64,000 nt of DNA, from NCBI RefSeq assembly GCF_032452875.1, contig NC_083876.1:27254001-27318000 (forward strand), read 5' to 3'. The stretch comes from Bos javanicus. Taxonomy: Eukaryota > Chordata > Mammalia > Artiodactyla > Bovidae. The position numbers and the translations under genes were made by a program. The notes below the pieces were generated by a model. That model made no database searches. It saw nothing but the letters and a program-made list of their open reading frames with translations, and was not told the origin of the DNA. Shown here piece after piece: positions 1 to 10,395 of this stretch. How positions within the stretch are numbered: position 1 is the first letter of the stretch; each line of letters opens with the position of its first letter.

Positions 1-1499
1 TAAAATGGACCAGAATGGGTGATTTTAATTCAGATGGCCATTATATCTACTGCTGTGGGCAAGAATCCCTTAGAAGAAATGAAGTAGCCCTCACAGTCAA
101 CGAAAGGGTCTGAAATGCAGTACTTGGGTGTAGTCTCCCTAGGCAAACTATTCAGTATCGTAGTAATCCAAGTCTATGCCCCAACCGCTAATGTTGAAGA
201 AGCTGAAGTTGAACAGTTCTATGAAGACCTATAAGACCTTTTAGAACTAACACCAAAAAAAAAAAAAAGATGTCCTTTTCATCATAGGGGACTCAAATGC
301 AAAAGTAGGAAGTCACGAGATACCTGGAGTAACAGGCAAGATTGGCCTTGGAGTACAGAATGAAGCAGGGCAAAAAGCTAACAGAGTTTTGCCAAGAGAA
401 CACACTGGTCATAGCAAACACCTTCTTCCAACAACACAAGAGAAGACTCTACACATGGTCATCAACTGATGGTCAATACCAAAATCAGATTGATTATACT
501 CTTTGCAGTTGAAGACAGAGAAGCTCTATACAGTCAGCAAAACCAAGACCAGGAACTGACTGTGGCTCAGATCATGAACTCCTTATTGCAAAATTCAGAC
601 TTAAATTGAAAAAAGTAAGGGAAAACACTAGGCTATTCAGATATAATGAAAATCAAGTCCCTTTTGATTATACAGTAGAAGTTACAAATAGATTCAAGGG
701 ATTAGATCTGATAGAATGCCTGAAAAACTATAAATGGAGGTTTGTGACTTTGTATAGGAGGTGATCAAGACCATCCCCAAGAAAAAGAAATGCAAAAAGG
801 CAAAATGGTTGTCTAAGGAGGCCTTACAAATAGCTGTGAAAAGAAGAGAAGCGAAAAGCAAAAAAGAATAGGAAAGATATATCCATCTGAATGTAGAGTT
901 CCCAAGAATAGCAAGGAGAGATAAGAAAGCCTTCCTAAGGGAACAATGCAAATAGAGGAAAACAATAGAATGGGAACGACTAGAGATCTCTTCAAGAAAA
1001 TTAGAGATACCAAGGGAACACTTCATGCAAACACGAGCACAATAAAGGACAGAAATGGTATGGACCTAACAGAAGCAGAAGATATTAAGAAGAGGTGGCA
1101 AGAATGCACAGAAGAACTATACAAAACAGATCTTAATGTCCCAGATAACCACGATGGTGTGATCACCCACCTAGAGCCAAACATCCTGGAATGCGAAGTC
1201 AAGTGGGACTTAGGAAGCATCACTATGAACAAAGCTAGTGGACGTGATAGAATTCTAGTTGAGCTATTTCAAATCCTAAAAGATTTCAAATCCTATTTCA
1301 AACCTTAAGATTTCAAAATTCAAATCCTGCACTCGATATGCCAGCAAATTTGGAAAACTCAGCAGTGGCCACCAGGACTGGAAAAGGTCAGTTTTCATTC
1401 CAGTTCCAAGGAAAGACAATGACAAAGAACGCTCAGGCTACCTCACAATTGCACTCATCTCACACGGTAGCAAAGTCATGCTCAAAATTCTCCAAGCTG
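1..1499 (+). pseudogene. BovB ORF remnant: endonuclease and linker region
   Basis: Broken 5' half of the BovB polyprotein. The known role of this part is an apurinic-type endonuclease that nicks the target DNA for target-primed reverse transcription. Reading frames change repeatedly. A 13-A run near 256-268 interrupts the frame, and the longest open stretch is 946-1308. At 1267-1329 the expected sequence is replaced by several near copies of the word ATTTCAAATCCT, a local duplication. The remnant ends where the Bov-A2 inserted. No start codon is in the window because the 5' end lies outside it. Identification rests on collinearity with BovB; individual catalytic residues were not assigned. 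Confidence 0.8.
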
Positions 1500-1510
1500 G
1501 GCTTCAGCAG

Positions 1511-1791
1511 CAGAGAAGACAATGGCACCCCACTCCAGTACTCTTGCCTGGAAAATCCCATGGATGGAGGAGCCTGGTAGGCTGCAGTCCATGGAGGTTG
1601 CTAAGAGTCGGACACGACTGAGAGACTTCACTTTCACTTTTCACTTTCATGCATTGGAGAAGGAAATGGCAACCCACTTCAGTATTCTTGCCTGGAGAAT
1701 CCCAGGGACAGGGGAGCCTGGTGAGCTGCCGTCTATGGAGTTGCACAGAGTCGGACACAACTGAAGCGACTTCATAGCAGCAGCAGCAGCA
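1511..1791 (+). mobile_element. Bov-A2 SINE inside BovB
   Basis: Two-monomer Bov-A2 SINE (about 280 bp) with the usual opening GAGAAGRCAATGGCACCCCA, a mid-element CACTTTCACTTTTCACTTTC joint, and a CAGCAG tail. It is flanked by an 11-bp target-site duplication, GGCTTCAGCAG, at 1500-1510 and 1792-1802, where it split the BovB copy. It is non-autonomous and has no protein. Confidence 0.95.
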
Positions 1792-1802
1792 GGCTTCAGC
1801 AG

Positions 1803-2999
1803 AACATCAACAGAGAGCTTCCAGATGTTCAAGCTTGATTAAGAAAAGGCAGAGAAACCAGACATCAAATTGCCAACATCTGTGGATCATAGAAAAAGCA
1901 AGAGAGTTCCAGAAAAACATCTACTTCTACTTTATTGACTATGGCAAAGCCTTTGACTGTGTGGATGACAACAAACTCTGGAAAATTCTTGAAGAGATGG
2001 GAATATCAGACCACTTGACCTTCTTCCTGAGAACTGTGTATACAGGTCAAGAGCCAGAGTTAGAACTGGACATGGAACAACAGACTGGTTCCAAATTGGG
2101 AAAGGAATATGTCAAGGCTGTATGTTGTCACCGTGCTTATTTAACTTATATGCAGAGTACCTCATGCAAAATGTTGGGCTGGATGAAGCACAAGCTAGAA
2201 TCAAAATGCGAGTGGAAATATCAATAACCTCGGATATTAAGATGACACCACCCTTATGGCAGAAAGCAAAGAGGAACTAAAAAGCCTCTTGATGAAAGTG
2301 AAAGAGGAGAGTGGAAAAAGTTGGCTTAAAACTCAACATTCAGAAAACTAAGATCATGGCATCTGGTCCCATCACTTCATGGCAAATAGATGCGGAAACA
2401 ATGAAAGCAGTGACAGATTTTATTTTCTTGGGCTCTGAAATCACTGCGGATGGTGACTGCAGCCATGAAAATAAAAGACACTTGCTCCTTGGAAGAAAAG
2501 CTATGACAAATCTAGACAGTGTATTAAAAAGCAGAGACATTACTTTGTCAACAAAGGTCTGTCCAATCAAAGCTATGGTTTTTCCAGTAGTAATATATGG
2601 ATGTGAGAGTTGGACCATAGAGAAAGCTGAGCAGCAAAGAATTGATGCTTTCAAACTGTGGTATTGGAGAAGACTCTTAAGAGTCCCTTGGACTGCAAGG
2701 AGATCAAGCCAGTCAATCTTGAAATCAGTCCTGAATATTCATTGGAAGGACTGATGCTGAACCTGAAACTCCAATACTTTGACCACCTTATTGAAGAACT
2801 GACTCATTGGGAAAGACCCTGATGCTGGGAAAGATTGAAGGTGGGAGGAGAAGGGGACGTAAGAGGATGAGATGTTTGGATGGCATCACCGACTCAATGG
2901 ACATGAGTTTGAGCAAGCCCCAGGAGTTGGTGATGGACAGGGAAGTCTGGCGTGGTGCAGTCCGTGGGGTTTCAAAGAGCTGGACATGACTGAGTGACT
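1803..2999 (+). pseudogene. BovB ORF remnant: reverse transcriptase and C-terminal domain
   Basis: Broken 3' half of the BovB polyprotein, resuming after the Bov-A2. At about 1930-2020 it reads FIDYGKAFDCVD followed by NKLWKILEEMG, the conserved finger/palm segment of RTE reverse transcriptases. The catalytic box, YADD in other copies, is seen at 2235-2246 as TAT TAA GAT GAC: the alanine codon has become a stop. A frameshift near 2200 also separates it from the upstream frame. The frame reopens at 2311-2754 and covers the part with CESWTIEKAEQQRIDAFKLW. A last piece at 2807-2989 holds the arginine-rich segment and the WLDGITDSMD-type end. It is clearly inactive. Confidence 0.85.
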
Positions 3000-3023
3000 G
3001 AAGATATGAACCTAAGTGTTTAA

Positions 3024-3494
3024 TACACACAGAGAGAAACACTACCCAGGCATAAGAAAGGAATCCTGCCATTTGCAGGAATATGGATGGACCTGAAGGG
3101 CATCATGCTAAGTAAAATGAGTCAGAGAAAGACAAATACTATAAGAACTCAATTATATGTGGAATCAAAGAGTAAAAAATAAATTCCTTGTAGAAACAGA
3201 ACAAATTGGTAGGTGGCCAGAGGCAGTGGGGTAGGCAGTGGGGAAAGTGGATGAAGAAACCAAAGATGCAAAACTTCCAGGTACAAGATATACAAGTTTT
3301 GGCAATTACTGTACAGCATGGTGACTAGAGTAAACCCTCCTGCTGAGAAAATAGATTTTCAGGTTCTCATCACAAAAAAGGCATAGTCGGTAACTATGTA
3401 AAGTGATGGATGTTAACTAAATTTACTGTGGCAATCATTTCAAAATATATACATATATCAAATCATTATGTTGTATACTTTAATATGAAGGTAC
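3024..3494 (+). mobile_element. L1 LINE 3' end, old
   Basis: 5'-truncated L1. The end of ORF2 is recognisable at about 3050-3130 (ATGGATGGACCTGAAGGGCATC, then a GTCAGAGAAAGACAAATACT segment). The typical L1 3' UTR follows, finishing with the ATCAAATCATTATGTTGTA motif near 3460-3480. It is directly downstream of the BovB end. Divergence suggests an older mammalian L1 rather than a young bovine one. Confidence 0.85.
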
Positions 3495-5209
3495 ATGTCA
3501 AAGAAAAGAAGAAGAAATGGAGCTAGTCAGCAGAACAGATTTTTGAAAGAAAGCGTGCACACTTTTCCACTGCACCACACAGAGAAATGCAAGGCTTTGC
3601 TATACAAAACAACAACTGCACGAAAGCTTCACTTGGGTAAATGTCCAACAGACAGCTCAGTACAAAGGGTCTCTGTGTTCTGTTTCATTTTGGAGAGTCT
3701 TATTGTAACTCGGTAATTAGGTATCTCATCCTCAGACTTCTATTTCTAGCATCTGTTCTGTTGCTATAATGAGTACATCCAAGTGAAGGATGGTGAAAAT
3801 CAGGGTTTCCCATAACTGGACTGTGGTTGAAAAAAAAAAGGAAAGACTGTGGATTGGAGAGGGAGGGCAGGAACAAAAGGAGCCATAAATACAGACAAAC
3901 TTGGGAAAATGGTCTTCACAAAGTGGTGAGGAATCATGCTACCCACACCAATGTTTCCCTTTAGAGAGGCTTGAGCAGGAGAGAGCTGTGATTCAAAAAT
4001 AATAGTATCCATGCTGGGTCTGTTCCCAGCTGTCACACTGAAGTCAAACTGCTCTGTCGGCCCACCTCAGACCCCAGAGAGAAGAACTTGGAAGAGGCTG
4101 AAAGGAGCTGCACAGCTGACAAGAAAGCAGATTAAAAATACAGGGAGAAAAGCTGCCACATTATGGTCATGGAAAATGCCTGTTACACGATGCCTCTATC
4201 ACCTTCTCACATCGGCCAAAGAGAGGACATTCTCTTCTGGGCCAAGAAATCTGGCTTGTATGGAGAAATAAAGGGCATGTTGTATTGAAGATGCTCTCAA
4301 GTTGGGAGTTTATTTGCTGCTTTTAACACCAACAAAAATAGAGCGCAGTAGAAACGCACTTTCAAGATTGCATCAGTGTGTTTTGAGATAGGATCCTTAC
4401 AGTGTGCTCTGCACTTAAAGGATGATATGCTTTCGTGTTTATTAAAGTGGTGACAGAAGCAAAAGGAGCCCCATGCTAAATAACTAGCTTTTTACATATA
4501 AACACATACGGCTAAATCATATGCCATCCTTTCATTTTTACAATTAAACCTTGCTGTATCTAGTTCTCAACATTCATAATGGTCTTAAGACCTGTTATTG
4601 CTGAGGGGTTATTAACGTACAATTTTAAAAAATTCTAATTCAAATGTGCATATGCATATATGAGCTATGAATCGAGATCCATAACTCTTTGCTAATAAAT
4701 CCATAGTGCCTGCTGCAAGTGCACTCTAGGTAAGTACACTTTACTGCTCTGTCGAAGCAATTAATTAGCTAAAGCTGCGCATATTCCTGCCAGAGCAATC
4801 AGGAGCCACAGCCAAACAGGAGAGGAGATACAGCAATGGCAGAGGAGAGCCAAAGGGTGATAACACAGCTCAGGACAGAGAAGAATAAAAATAATTACTT
4901 GAAGGTCTGCAATATACCTGTAACTCAGAAATCACATTCTTAGAAAGTGAGAGAAACAATAAAGGGTCACACCCTTATACATAGTTCTCACTGAGGCAAC
5001 TATTTCATACTTGTGGGTACTCAGACCTGGAGAAGACAAAGAGCTGAGATGCTACAGGGTGCAAAGCTCTAGAGCTAAGTCCTTTGTTACTGAAGTTCCT
5101 TCTTCCTCGCTTCCTACACCGTCCTCCTCCCCTCTAGACAGTCACTCATACTCACTTTCACAATGCTCAAGAAGTTGTATATAGGCAGATGTGCATATAT
5201 GTAGATTAT
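3495..5209. other. Unique DNA, no gene recognised
   Basis: AT-moderate unique sequence. Small open frames at 3495-3716 and 4011-4271 match nothing I recognise and have no splice or codon support. An exact AG|GTAAGT donor-like word occurs at 4728-4735, but one or two such words are expected by chance in a window this size. The stretch around 4740-4800, with AATTAATTAG, is homeodomain-site-like but unproven. Confidence 0.5.
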
Positions 5210-5230
5210 ACATACACACACACACCCACA
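5210..5230. repeat. (CA)n microsatellite
   Basis: Short CA run abutting the 3' tail side of the minus-strand Bov-tA that follows. It is probably derived from the SINE tail. Confidence 0.8.
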
Positions 5231-5434
5231 CGCTCCGTCATGTCCAACTCTTTGTGACCCCATGGACTGTAGCCAGCCAGGCTTCTCTCCACAGGATTTT
5301 CCAGGCAAGAATACTGGAGTGGGTTGCCATTTCCTTCTGCAGGGGATCTTCCCAACCCAGGGATCAAATCTGTGTCTCTTGCATCTCCTGCGCTGGCAGG
5401 CGGAATCTTTACCACTGAGCTACCAGAGAAGCCT
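5231..5434 (-). mobile_element. Bov-tA SINE
   Basis: Minus-strand Bov-tA. Reading in reverse it has a tRNA-Glu-like head (GGCTTCTCTGGTAGCTCAGT) and then the Bov-A body. Flanks with TACATACACACA on both sides look like a target-site duplication blurred by the CA run. Confidence 0.9.
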
Positions 5435-5436
5435 CA

Positions 5437-6232
5437 TATATACATACACACATTCACTTGGTTGTATCAAGAAAAAATACGAACGCTTTTTAAATTATGC
5501 ATTTAGTATTTCAGAACTTAAAAGTATAGGTTTCAAATGAAAAAATAGGCAACCGTGTATAATATGACATGTAAGACAGACAGAAATAATTTAGCAATAT
5601 ATCCAGGACAGAGGCCAGAGCAAGTGAAGTACTTGGTGTGCGTGTGCACTGGTCATCTCAGCAGACCCAGCAAAGTCCCCGGAGCTTCTCAGTCTGAGGG
5701 TTCACGTGTGTGCGTGTGTGCGTGTCCACCTGAGAGGAATGGCAGTGAGAGGTGAAGAAGGAGCAGGGCAGTAAAAGATACGAGCGTTAATGGAAATACT
5801 ACAGAGATGATCACTTTTGTAGAAATAATGAGGGGCTGTGTGCTGTGGAAGATTGTGAGCAAAAGTGCCTAAGGGGAGGGTGAAAATAAGAACACATTAA
5901 CGTCAGTCTGTAGGATTTTCCTGGTTCACTTTCCAAACCTGGGTCACTTTTCTATTCATGGAAGAGGACAAATGACTCAAGACCAGGGGCTACTCAGCAC
6001 TGAAGATACGAGCAGACCTCCACACTGATGCCCAGAGATCGCTAGTTGGTCAAAAGCAGGCAGATAATTGAATACACACAACCAACATTCCAAGTGTAAT
6101 GACACAAATACCACTGTACGTAACCAGAGAGAGCAGAGAGACTATGATAAACCACATAAGAGAATGTTTTTCCTCCTAGGCTGGTAACACTGGAGGTTTT
6201 TAAAACATTAGTAATATAATAGCAAACATGTA
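5437..6232. other. Unique DNA
   Basis: No gene or repeat recognised. A degenerate GTGTGCGTGTG run lies at 5705-5725. The open frame at 5555-5755 has no recognisable similarity. Confidence 0.4.
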
Positions 6233-6234
6233 TT

Positions 6235-6455
6235 TAGCATTTACTAAATGAGTGGCAGGTGGCAGTTACTTCTATGTACTCTACTTGAATTTTGCCCTCA
6301 AAACAATCTTGTAGAGTAGGTATCATTATTGCCACTTTACAGGTGTGGTAAATGAATCATTGAGAGTTTAAGTGCTGGGCTCCAGGTTCATGGGTGTTCC
6401 CTGTGGGGTAGGGATCTGAATCCAGGCAGTCTGACCCCATGCTACATTGCCTATG
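6235..6455 (-). repeat. MIR SINE, ancient
   Basis: Reverse-oriented MIR: TTTAGCATTTACTAAATGAG, then a CAATCTTGTAGAGTAGGTATCATTATTG core, then ACTTTACAGGTGTGGTAAATG, ending in a GGATCTGAATCCAGGCAGTC segment. This order is diagnostic of MIR read on the opposite strand. Confidence 0.8.
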
Positions 6456-6477
6456 GCAACAATATTGATGGCTGAGC

Positions 6478-6557
6478 ACTTTACTATGCCCTCAGTTCTG
6501 CTCTAAACAATCTACTCATATAATTTAATGTTTTTGTGTAGCCCCATGAGAAAGCTA
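6478..6557 (-). repeat. MIR SINE, distal part of a split copy
   Basis: First part of a second minus-strand MIR, from CACTTTACTATGCCCTCAG to the CCCCATGAGAAAG core word. It continues after the Bov-tA inserted at 6558-6769. Confidence 0.7.
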
Positions 6558-6769
6558 GGCATCCCAGTGGATCAGAGGTAAAGAATCTGCCTGCCAATGC
6601 AGGAGTTACAGGAGACGTGGGTTCGATCCTTGTGTTGGGAATATACCCTGGAGTAGGAAATGACAATCCGCCCCAGTCTTCTTGCCTAGGAAGTTCCATG
6701 GACAGAGGAGCCTGGCAGGCTACAGTCCATTGGGTTAAAGAGTCAGATGTGAGTGAGCACACATGCACT
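6558..6769 (+). mobile_element. Bov-tA SINE inserted in MIR
   Basis: Plus-strand Bov-tA with tRNA-like head (GTAAAGAATCTGCCTGCC, then GGGTTCGATCC box B) and Bov-A body, ending near AGTCAGATGTGAGTGAGCAC. Possible short target duplication ATGAGRA on both sides. Confidence 0.9.
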
Positions 6770-6885
6770 TATGAGGATGATACCCCATTTGCACACATAT
6801 GAAAACTAAGGCTTAAAACATGCCAAGGTAATATACATCTTCTAAATGCCAGAGATTAGACTGAAACCTTGGCCTGTGATATGTT
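6770..6885 (-). repeat. MIR SINE, proximal part of the split copy
   Basis: Continuation of the MIR broken by the Bov-tA: GATGATACCCCATTTGCACA, then AAAACTAAGGCTTAAAACATG and GCCAGAGATTAGACTG, which is the second half of a reversed MIR. Confidence 0.7.
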
Positions 6886-6914
6886 CAAGGACCAGGTGGC
6901 AACAGAGGTCCAAG

Positions 6915-7005
6915 TCCTTTTATAATTTATAAATAAGGATTATAATCTATACATCTATATAAGCTATAATCTATAAATATAGGTTATAAATATAAAATAA
7001 ACCCC
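6915..7005. repeat. AT-rich low-complexity repeat
   Basis: Degenerate tandem words TATAATCTATA and TTATAAATATA recur several times. Confidence 0.7.
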
Positions 7006-7043
7006 TGCTTTATTTACACTTTTACATGAACTACTGACATCTT

Positions 7044-7322
7044 CTTCAGTTCAGTTCAGTTCAGTCACTCAGTCATGTCCAACTCTTTGCAACCCCATGA
7101 AGGGCAGCATGCCAGGCCTCCCTGTCTATCACCAACTCCTGGAGTCCACCCAAACCCATGTCCATTGAGTCGATGATGCCATCCAGCCATCTCATCCTCT
7201 GTCGTCCCCTTCTCCTCCTGCCCTCAATCTTTGCCAGCATCAGGGTCTTTTCCAATGAGTCAGTTCTTTGCATCAGGTGGCCAACGTATTGGAGTATCAG
7301 CCTCAACATCAGTCCTTCCTCT
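7044..7322 (-). mobile_element. BovB 3' end fragment
   Basis: 5'-truncated BovB on the minus strand. It begins with the (TTCAG)n tail in reverse and covers the C-terminal coding end. The minus-strand frame 7073-7309 still reads through the segment GRRRRGRQRMRWLDGI. No complete domain remains. Confidence 0.95.
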
Positions 7323-8014
7323 TAATCTCATGTAAAGCCTTTGGTTCCACCCTGAGCTCTCACACCATTCAAATGATTATGCCACCCCAATCATATACCT
7401 ATTGAAGCTCATATGCTTGAGCTTATGAAAGAAGGTATACAGCTATTTTATTAAATGGCATATGTTTAAATACTACATGCTTCCCTCTTGATCTCCACCC
7501 TTTATTTAAATGAACTTATATTTAAAATATCTATATCTCAATTATCATTTTACTGGCACATCTGTCAAATGTCACCTCCTAGTGATATCTTGAGAGAAGA
7601 GTGAATTTCCTAGAGTCTAGAATATTTTGACATCTTTCCATTCACTAACGCTGGGAGACATGAATTTGGAGATTTCACTTTCTAGCTTAACTAACCCCAC
7701 ACTCAAAATGGCCTCAACTACTTCAGAAAAGAAACCCACAGATTGAAAGCAATAAAGGTAAAGCAAGTAAAAGCAAATAATTTTCAATAATCAATCTGGT
7801 AGGAGTTTCTTGCTTGACAATATGAATATGAAGTAAAATTTATAATATATAACCATTTCTAATATGGCTCTTTTAAAATATATTTATAATTTTTAGAAAA
7901 ACAAATATTGTGATATTGGAAAAGACAGAATGATTTAAAATATGAATTCACATATGAAATTCTATGTATTTCATATGTAATCTCTTTATTATAAATCCTT
8001 TTGTGTTTATAAGT
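7323..8014. other. Unique AT-rich DNA
   Basis: Nothing recognised on either strand. Confidence 0.5.
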
Positions 8015-8026
8015 ATATAATACGCT

Positions 8027-8298
8027 GCTGCTGCTTCTAAGTCGCTTCAATTGTGTCCAGCTCTGTGCGACCCCATAGGCGGCAGCCCACCAGGCTCCCC
8101 CGTCCATGGGATTCTCCAGGCAAGAACACTGGAGTGGGTTGCCATTTCCTTCTCCAATGCATGAAAGTGAAAAGTGAAAGTGAAGTCGCTCAGTCGTGTC
8201 CGACTCTTAGCGACCCCATGGACTGTAGCCTACCAGGCTCTTCCATCCATGGGATTTTCCAGGCAAGAGTACTGGAGTGGGGTGCCATTGCCTTCTCC
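8027..8298 (-). mobile_element. Bov-A2 SINE
   Basis: Full two-monomer minus-strand copy, from a GCTGCTGCT tail to CCATTGCCTTCTCC. Target-site duplication ATATAATAYGCT at 8015-8026 and 8299-8310, one mismatch. Confidence 0.95.
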
Positions 8299-8410
8299 AT
8301 ATAATATGCTAGTACAGTATAAAAGCTACAAATAAATCTGTAGTACATGCTAAATATATTTTATTACTAGGGATGAAAGATCAAAAGAGTTTATAATACT
8401 TTATTCTATT

Positions 8411-8612
8411 CCAGTAAGTGTCTCAGACAGTAGAGTGTCTGCCTGCAATGCAGGAGACCCGGGTTCAATCCCTGGGTCGGGAAGATCACTGGAGCAGGAA
8501 ATGGCAACCCACTCCAGTATTCTTGCCTGGAAAATTCCGTGGATTGAGGAGCCTGGTAGGCTACAGTCCACAGGGTCGCAAAGAGTCGGACACGACTGAG
8601 TGACTTTGCTTC
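8411..8612 (+). mobile_element. Bov-tA SINE
   Basis: tRNA-like head with GCCTGCAATGCAGGAGACCC and GGGTTCAATCCC box B, followed by a complete Bov-A body ending GACACGACTGAGTGACTTTG. Confidence 0.95.
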
Positions 8613-8811
8613 GCTTCCTTGACACATTATCTTAATTTTGGGAGCTATTGTATATAAAATACTAACTAAGACTGAATTCCTTTTAATAAGTAAACCAGTT
8701 ATATAAAAAAATAGTGAACTAGATCACATGGTTCTGACATTTTGTCCTACTTCCGCCAGTTGCTAGCTAAAAATGGCACTGGAAGTCACTGTTCATTGAA
8801 TAAAGCTATGA

Positions 8812-8965
8812 CCATGCTTGACACTCTCTAGTCTTCATATACGTTAATTTTATTCTTCACAACAATCCCATGAAATAAGTGACTAATCCAGTAGGAAAAA
8901 TAACTGGAAGAAAAAAATGAGTTGTCACTAAGGAAAGAAATGATAGTCAAACAACACAAAGCTAT
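8812..8965 (-). repeat. MIR SINE, weak
   Basis: Reversed MIR core: TTCTTCACAACAATCCCATG, then spaced words matching the ATGAGGAAACTGAGG side. Divergent. Confidence 0.5.
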
Positions 8966-9065
8966 TATTTTGCCCATTACCATTACTTTGCAAAAATAGA
9001 TTGTAATATATTTCACCCAATATCAAGGAAGACATAGAAGCCAGTATTCTTATTATTACTCATTA

Positions 9066-9275
9066 ACAGTGCATCCTTGGGCAAGTTAATTAACATCTCA
9101 GGAGTACAATTTCTTCAAATTCAATTCTTCAATTTCTTTTGTATAATGAGAACAATAATACCATATATCTTAAGGACTGTTGTGAGAATTAAGTATGCTA
9201 ATTCATGTAAAAGTTTATTCACAAGAGTCCATGGCACATAAGAACCCAATAAGTGTTAACTATCCTACATTGCTG
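9066..9275 (+). repeat. MIR SINE
   Basis: CCTTGGGCAAGTTAATTAAC, AATAATACCATATATCTTAA, GACTGTTGTGAGAATTAAGT and CATGGCACATAAGAACCCAA appear in MIR order on the + strand. Confidence 0.85.
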
Positions 9276-9615
9276 ATGACAAAAGTTCTGTTAGAATATA
9301 AATTGGAAGTATGTATCAAAAGCCATAGAGAGAAACCATCCCTGAATAAGCCACCCCTGAAACTCATTCTACCCTAAAGAAAATATACAATATTTTGGAA
9401 AAATACAAACATATAGACACAAAGCTACGCACTGTCAGCATATTTATAATAGCAATAAAATGTGGGAAAAGGAAACGCCGTACATGGGAAGGACTGCCTA
9501 ACAATATATGATATGTTTCCCATTACAGGAATATACTAAAACTTCAAAGGGATCTTAGAGTCTGGATCTTAGACTGTGTAAAATATGGAAACATTTTGTC
9601 GCAATCTTATATGAA

Positions 9616-9719
9616 CACTCCAGTGTTCTTGCCTGGAGAATCCCAGGAACGGGGAGCCTGGTGGGCTTCCGTCTATGGGGTTGCACAGAGTTGGACACGA
9701 CTGAAGTGACTTAGCAGCA
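9616..9719 (+). mobile_element. Bov-A2 SINE, 3' half only
   Basis: Second monomer only (ACTCCAGTGTTCTTGCCTGG to GACTTAGCAGCAG), joined directly to an L1 3' end on the other strand. Confidence 0.9.
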
Positions 9720-9720
9720 G

Positions 9721-10114
9721 TGTATATATGTTAATCCCAATCTCCCAATTCATTCAACCTCTCCTTACCCCCTTTGTGTCCATAAGTCTGTTCTCTACAT
9801 CTGTGTCTCTATTTCTGATTTGCAAATAAGTTCATCTGTACCAATTTTTTAGATTTCACACGTAAGCAGTGTTATATGGTTTTTTCTCCTTTTGATGTAC
9901 TTCACTCTGTATGACAATCTCTAGATCTATCCATGTTTCTGCAAATGGTATCATTCCCTTCCTTTTTATGACTAAGTAGTATTCCATTGTATATATGTAC
10001 CACATCTTTTTTATCCACTCATCTGTTGATGGATATTTAGGCTACTTTCATGACCTGGCTATTGTAAATACTATTCCAGAGAACATTGGGGTGATGTATC
10101 TTTTTGGTATTCTC
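9721..10114 (-). mobile_element. L1 LINE 3' end
   Basis: Minus-strand L1 3' UTR plus ORF2 end. CACTCTGTATGACAATCTCT, TAGTATTCCATTGTATATAT and CATCTGTTGATGGATATTTA are the reversed ORF2 C-terminal words. Confidence 0.9.
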
Positions 10115-10212
10115 CAGGCAACATAGATTTTTATTTGGTTCTTTGCTTACTCTCATCTCTGTCCCCATGTTTATTTCTGCATGTTTATTTCCATAGCAGT
10201 CAGACAGGGGGA

Positions 10213-10395
10213 ACAATACAAAGAATTCAGACTCTGAAGACTTCATTTTCGAACATGGCTCTGCTATTTACTAGCTGTGTGGATCCTTCTCAGACTGGTC
10301 CCTGAGCTTCTTTGAGAATGGTGATAAAAGTATTTGCCCGGCTTCCCTTACCAGGGTGATTATTGTGAAGAACATATTTTTAAAAGGCCTGGATT
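10213..10395 (+). repeat. MIR SINE
   Basis: AATTCAGACTCTGAAGACTT, CTATTTACTAGCTGTGTGGA and TTACCAGGGTGATTATTGTG fit MIR from the tRNA-like head to the core. Confidence 0.8.

Larger units (their letters stand above)
1..3002 (+). mobile_element. BovB (RTE-clade) LINE, long 5'-incomplete copy
   Basis: Non-LTR retrotransposon of the RTE clade, a family common in ruminants. The copy enters the window already inside the endonuclease region and runs to the typical BovB 3' end (the words for 'GVSKSWT' then GACTGAGTGACTG near 2990-3000). It carries endonuclease, linker, reverse transcriptase and C-terminal remnants in order on the + strand. A Bov-A2 SINE is inserted at 1511-1791. Many stops and frameshifts break the reading frame, so it cannot encode a working enzyme. 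The family call is firm because the sequence can be followed collinearly with the other BovB copies in this window (24.4, 49.1 and 58.1 kb). Confidence 0.95.

Noticed and set aside
1780..1792. CAG trinucleotide expansion as a disease-type repeat
   Set aside because: CAG runs here and elsewhere are the normal tails of Bov-A2 SINEs, only a few units long.
4720..4740. AG|GTAAGT donor site
   Set aside because: An exact 8-base word is expected one or two times by chance on both strands of 64 kb, and no acceptor or open exon precedes it.
8411..8490. tRNA gene
   Set aside because: The tRNA-like sequence is the head of a Bov-tA SINE, without a foldable mature tRNA and followed by the SINE body.
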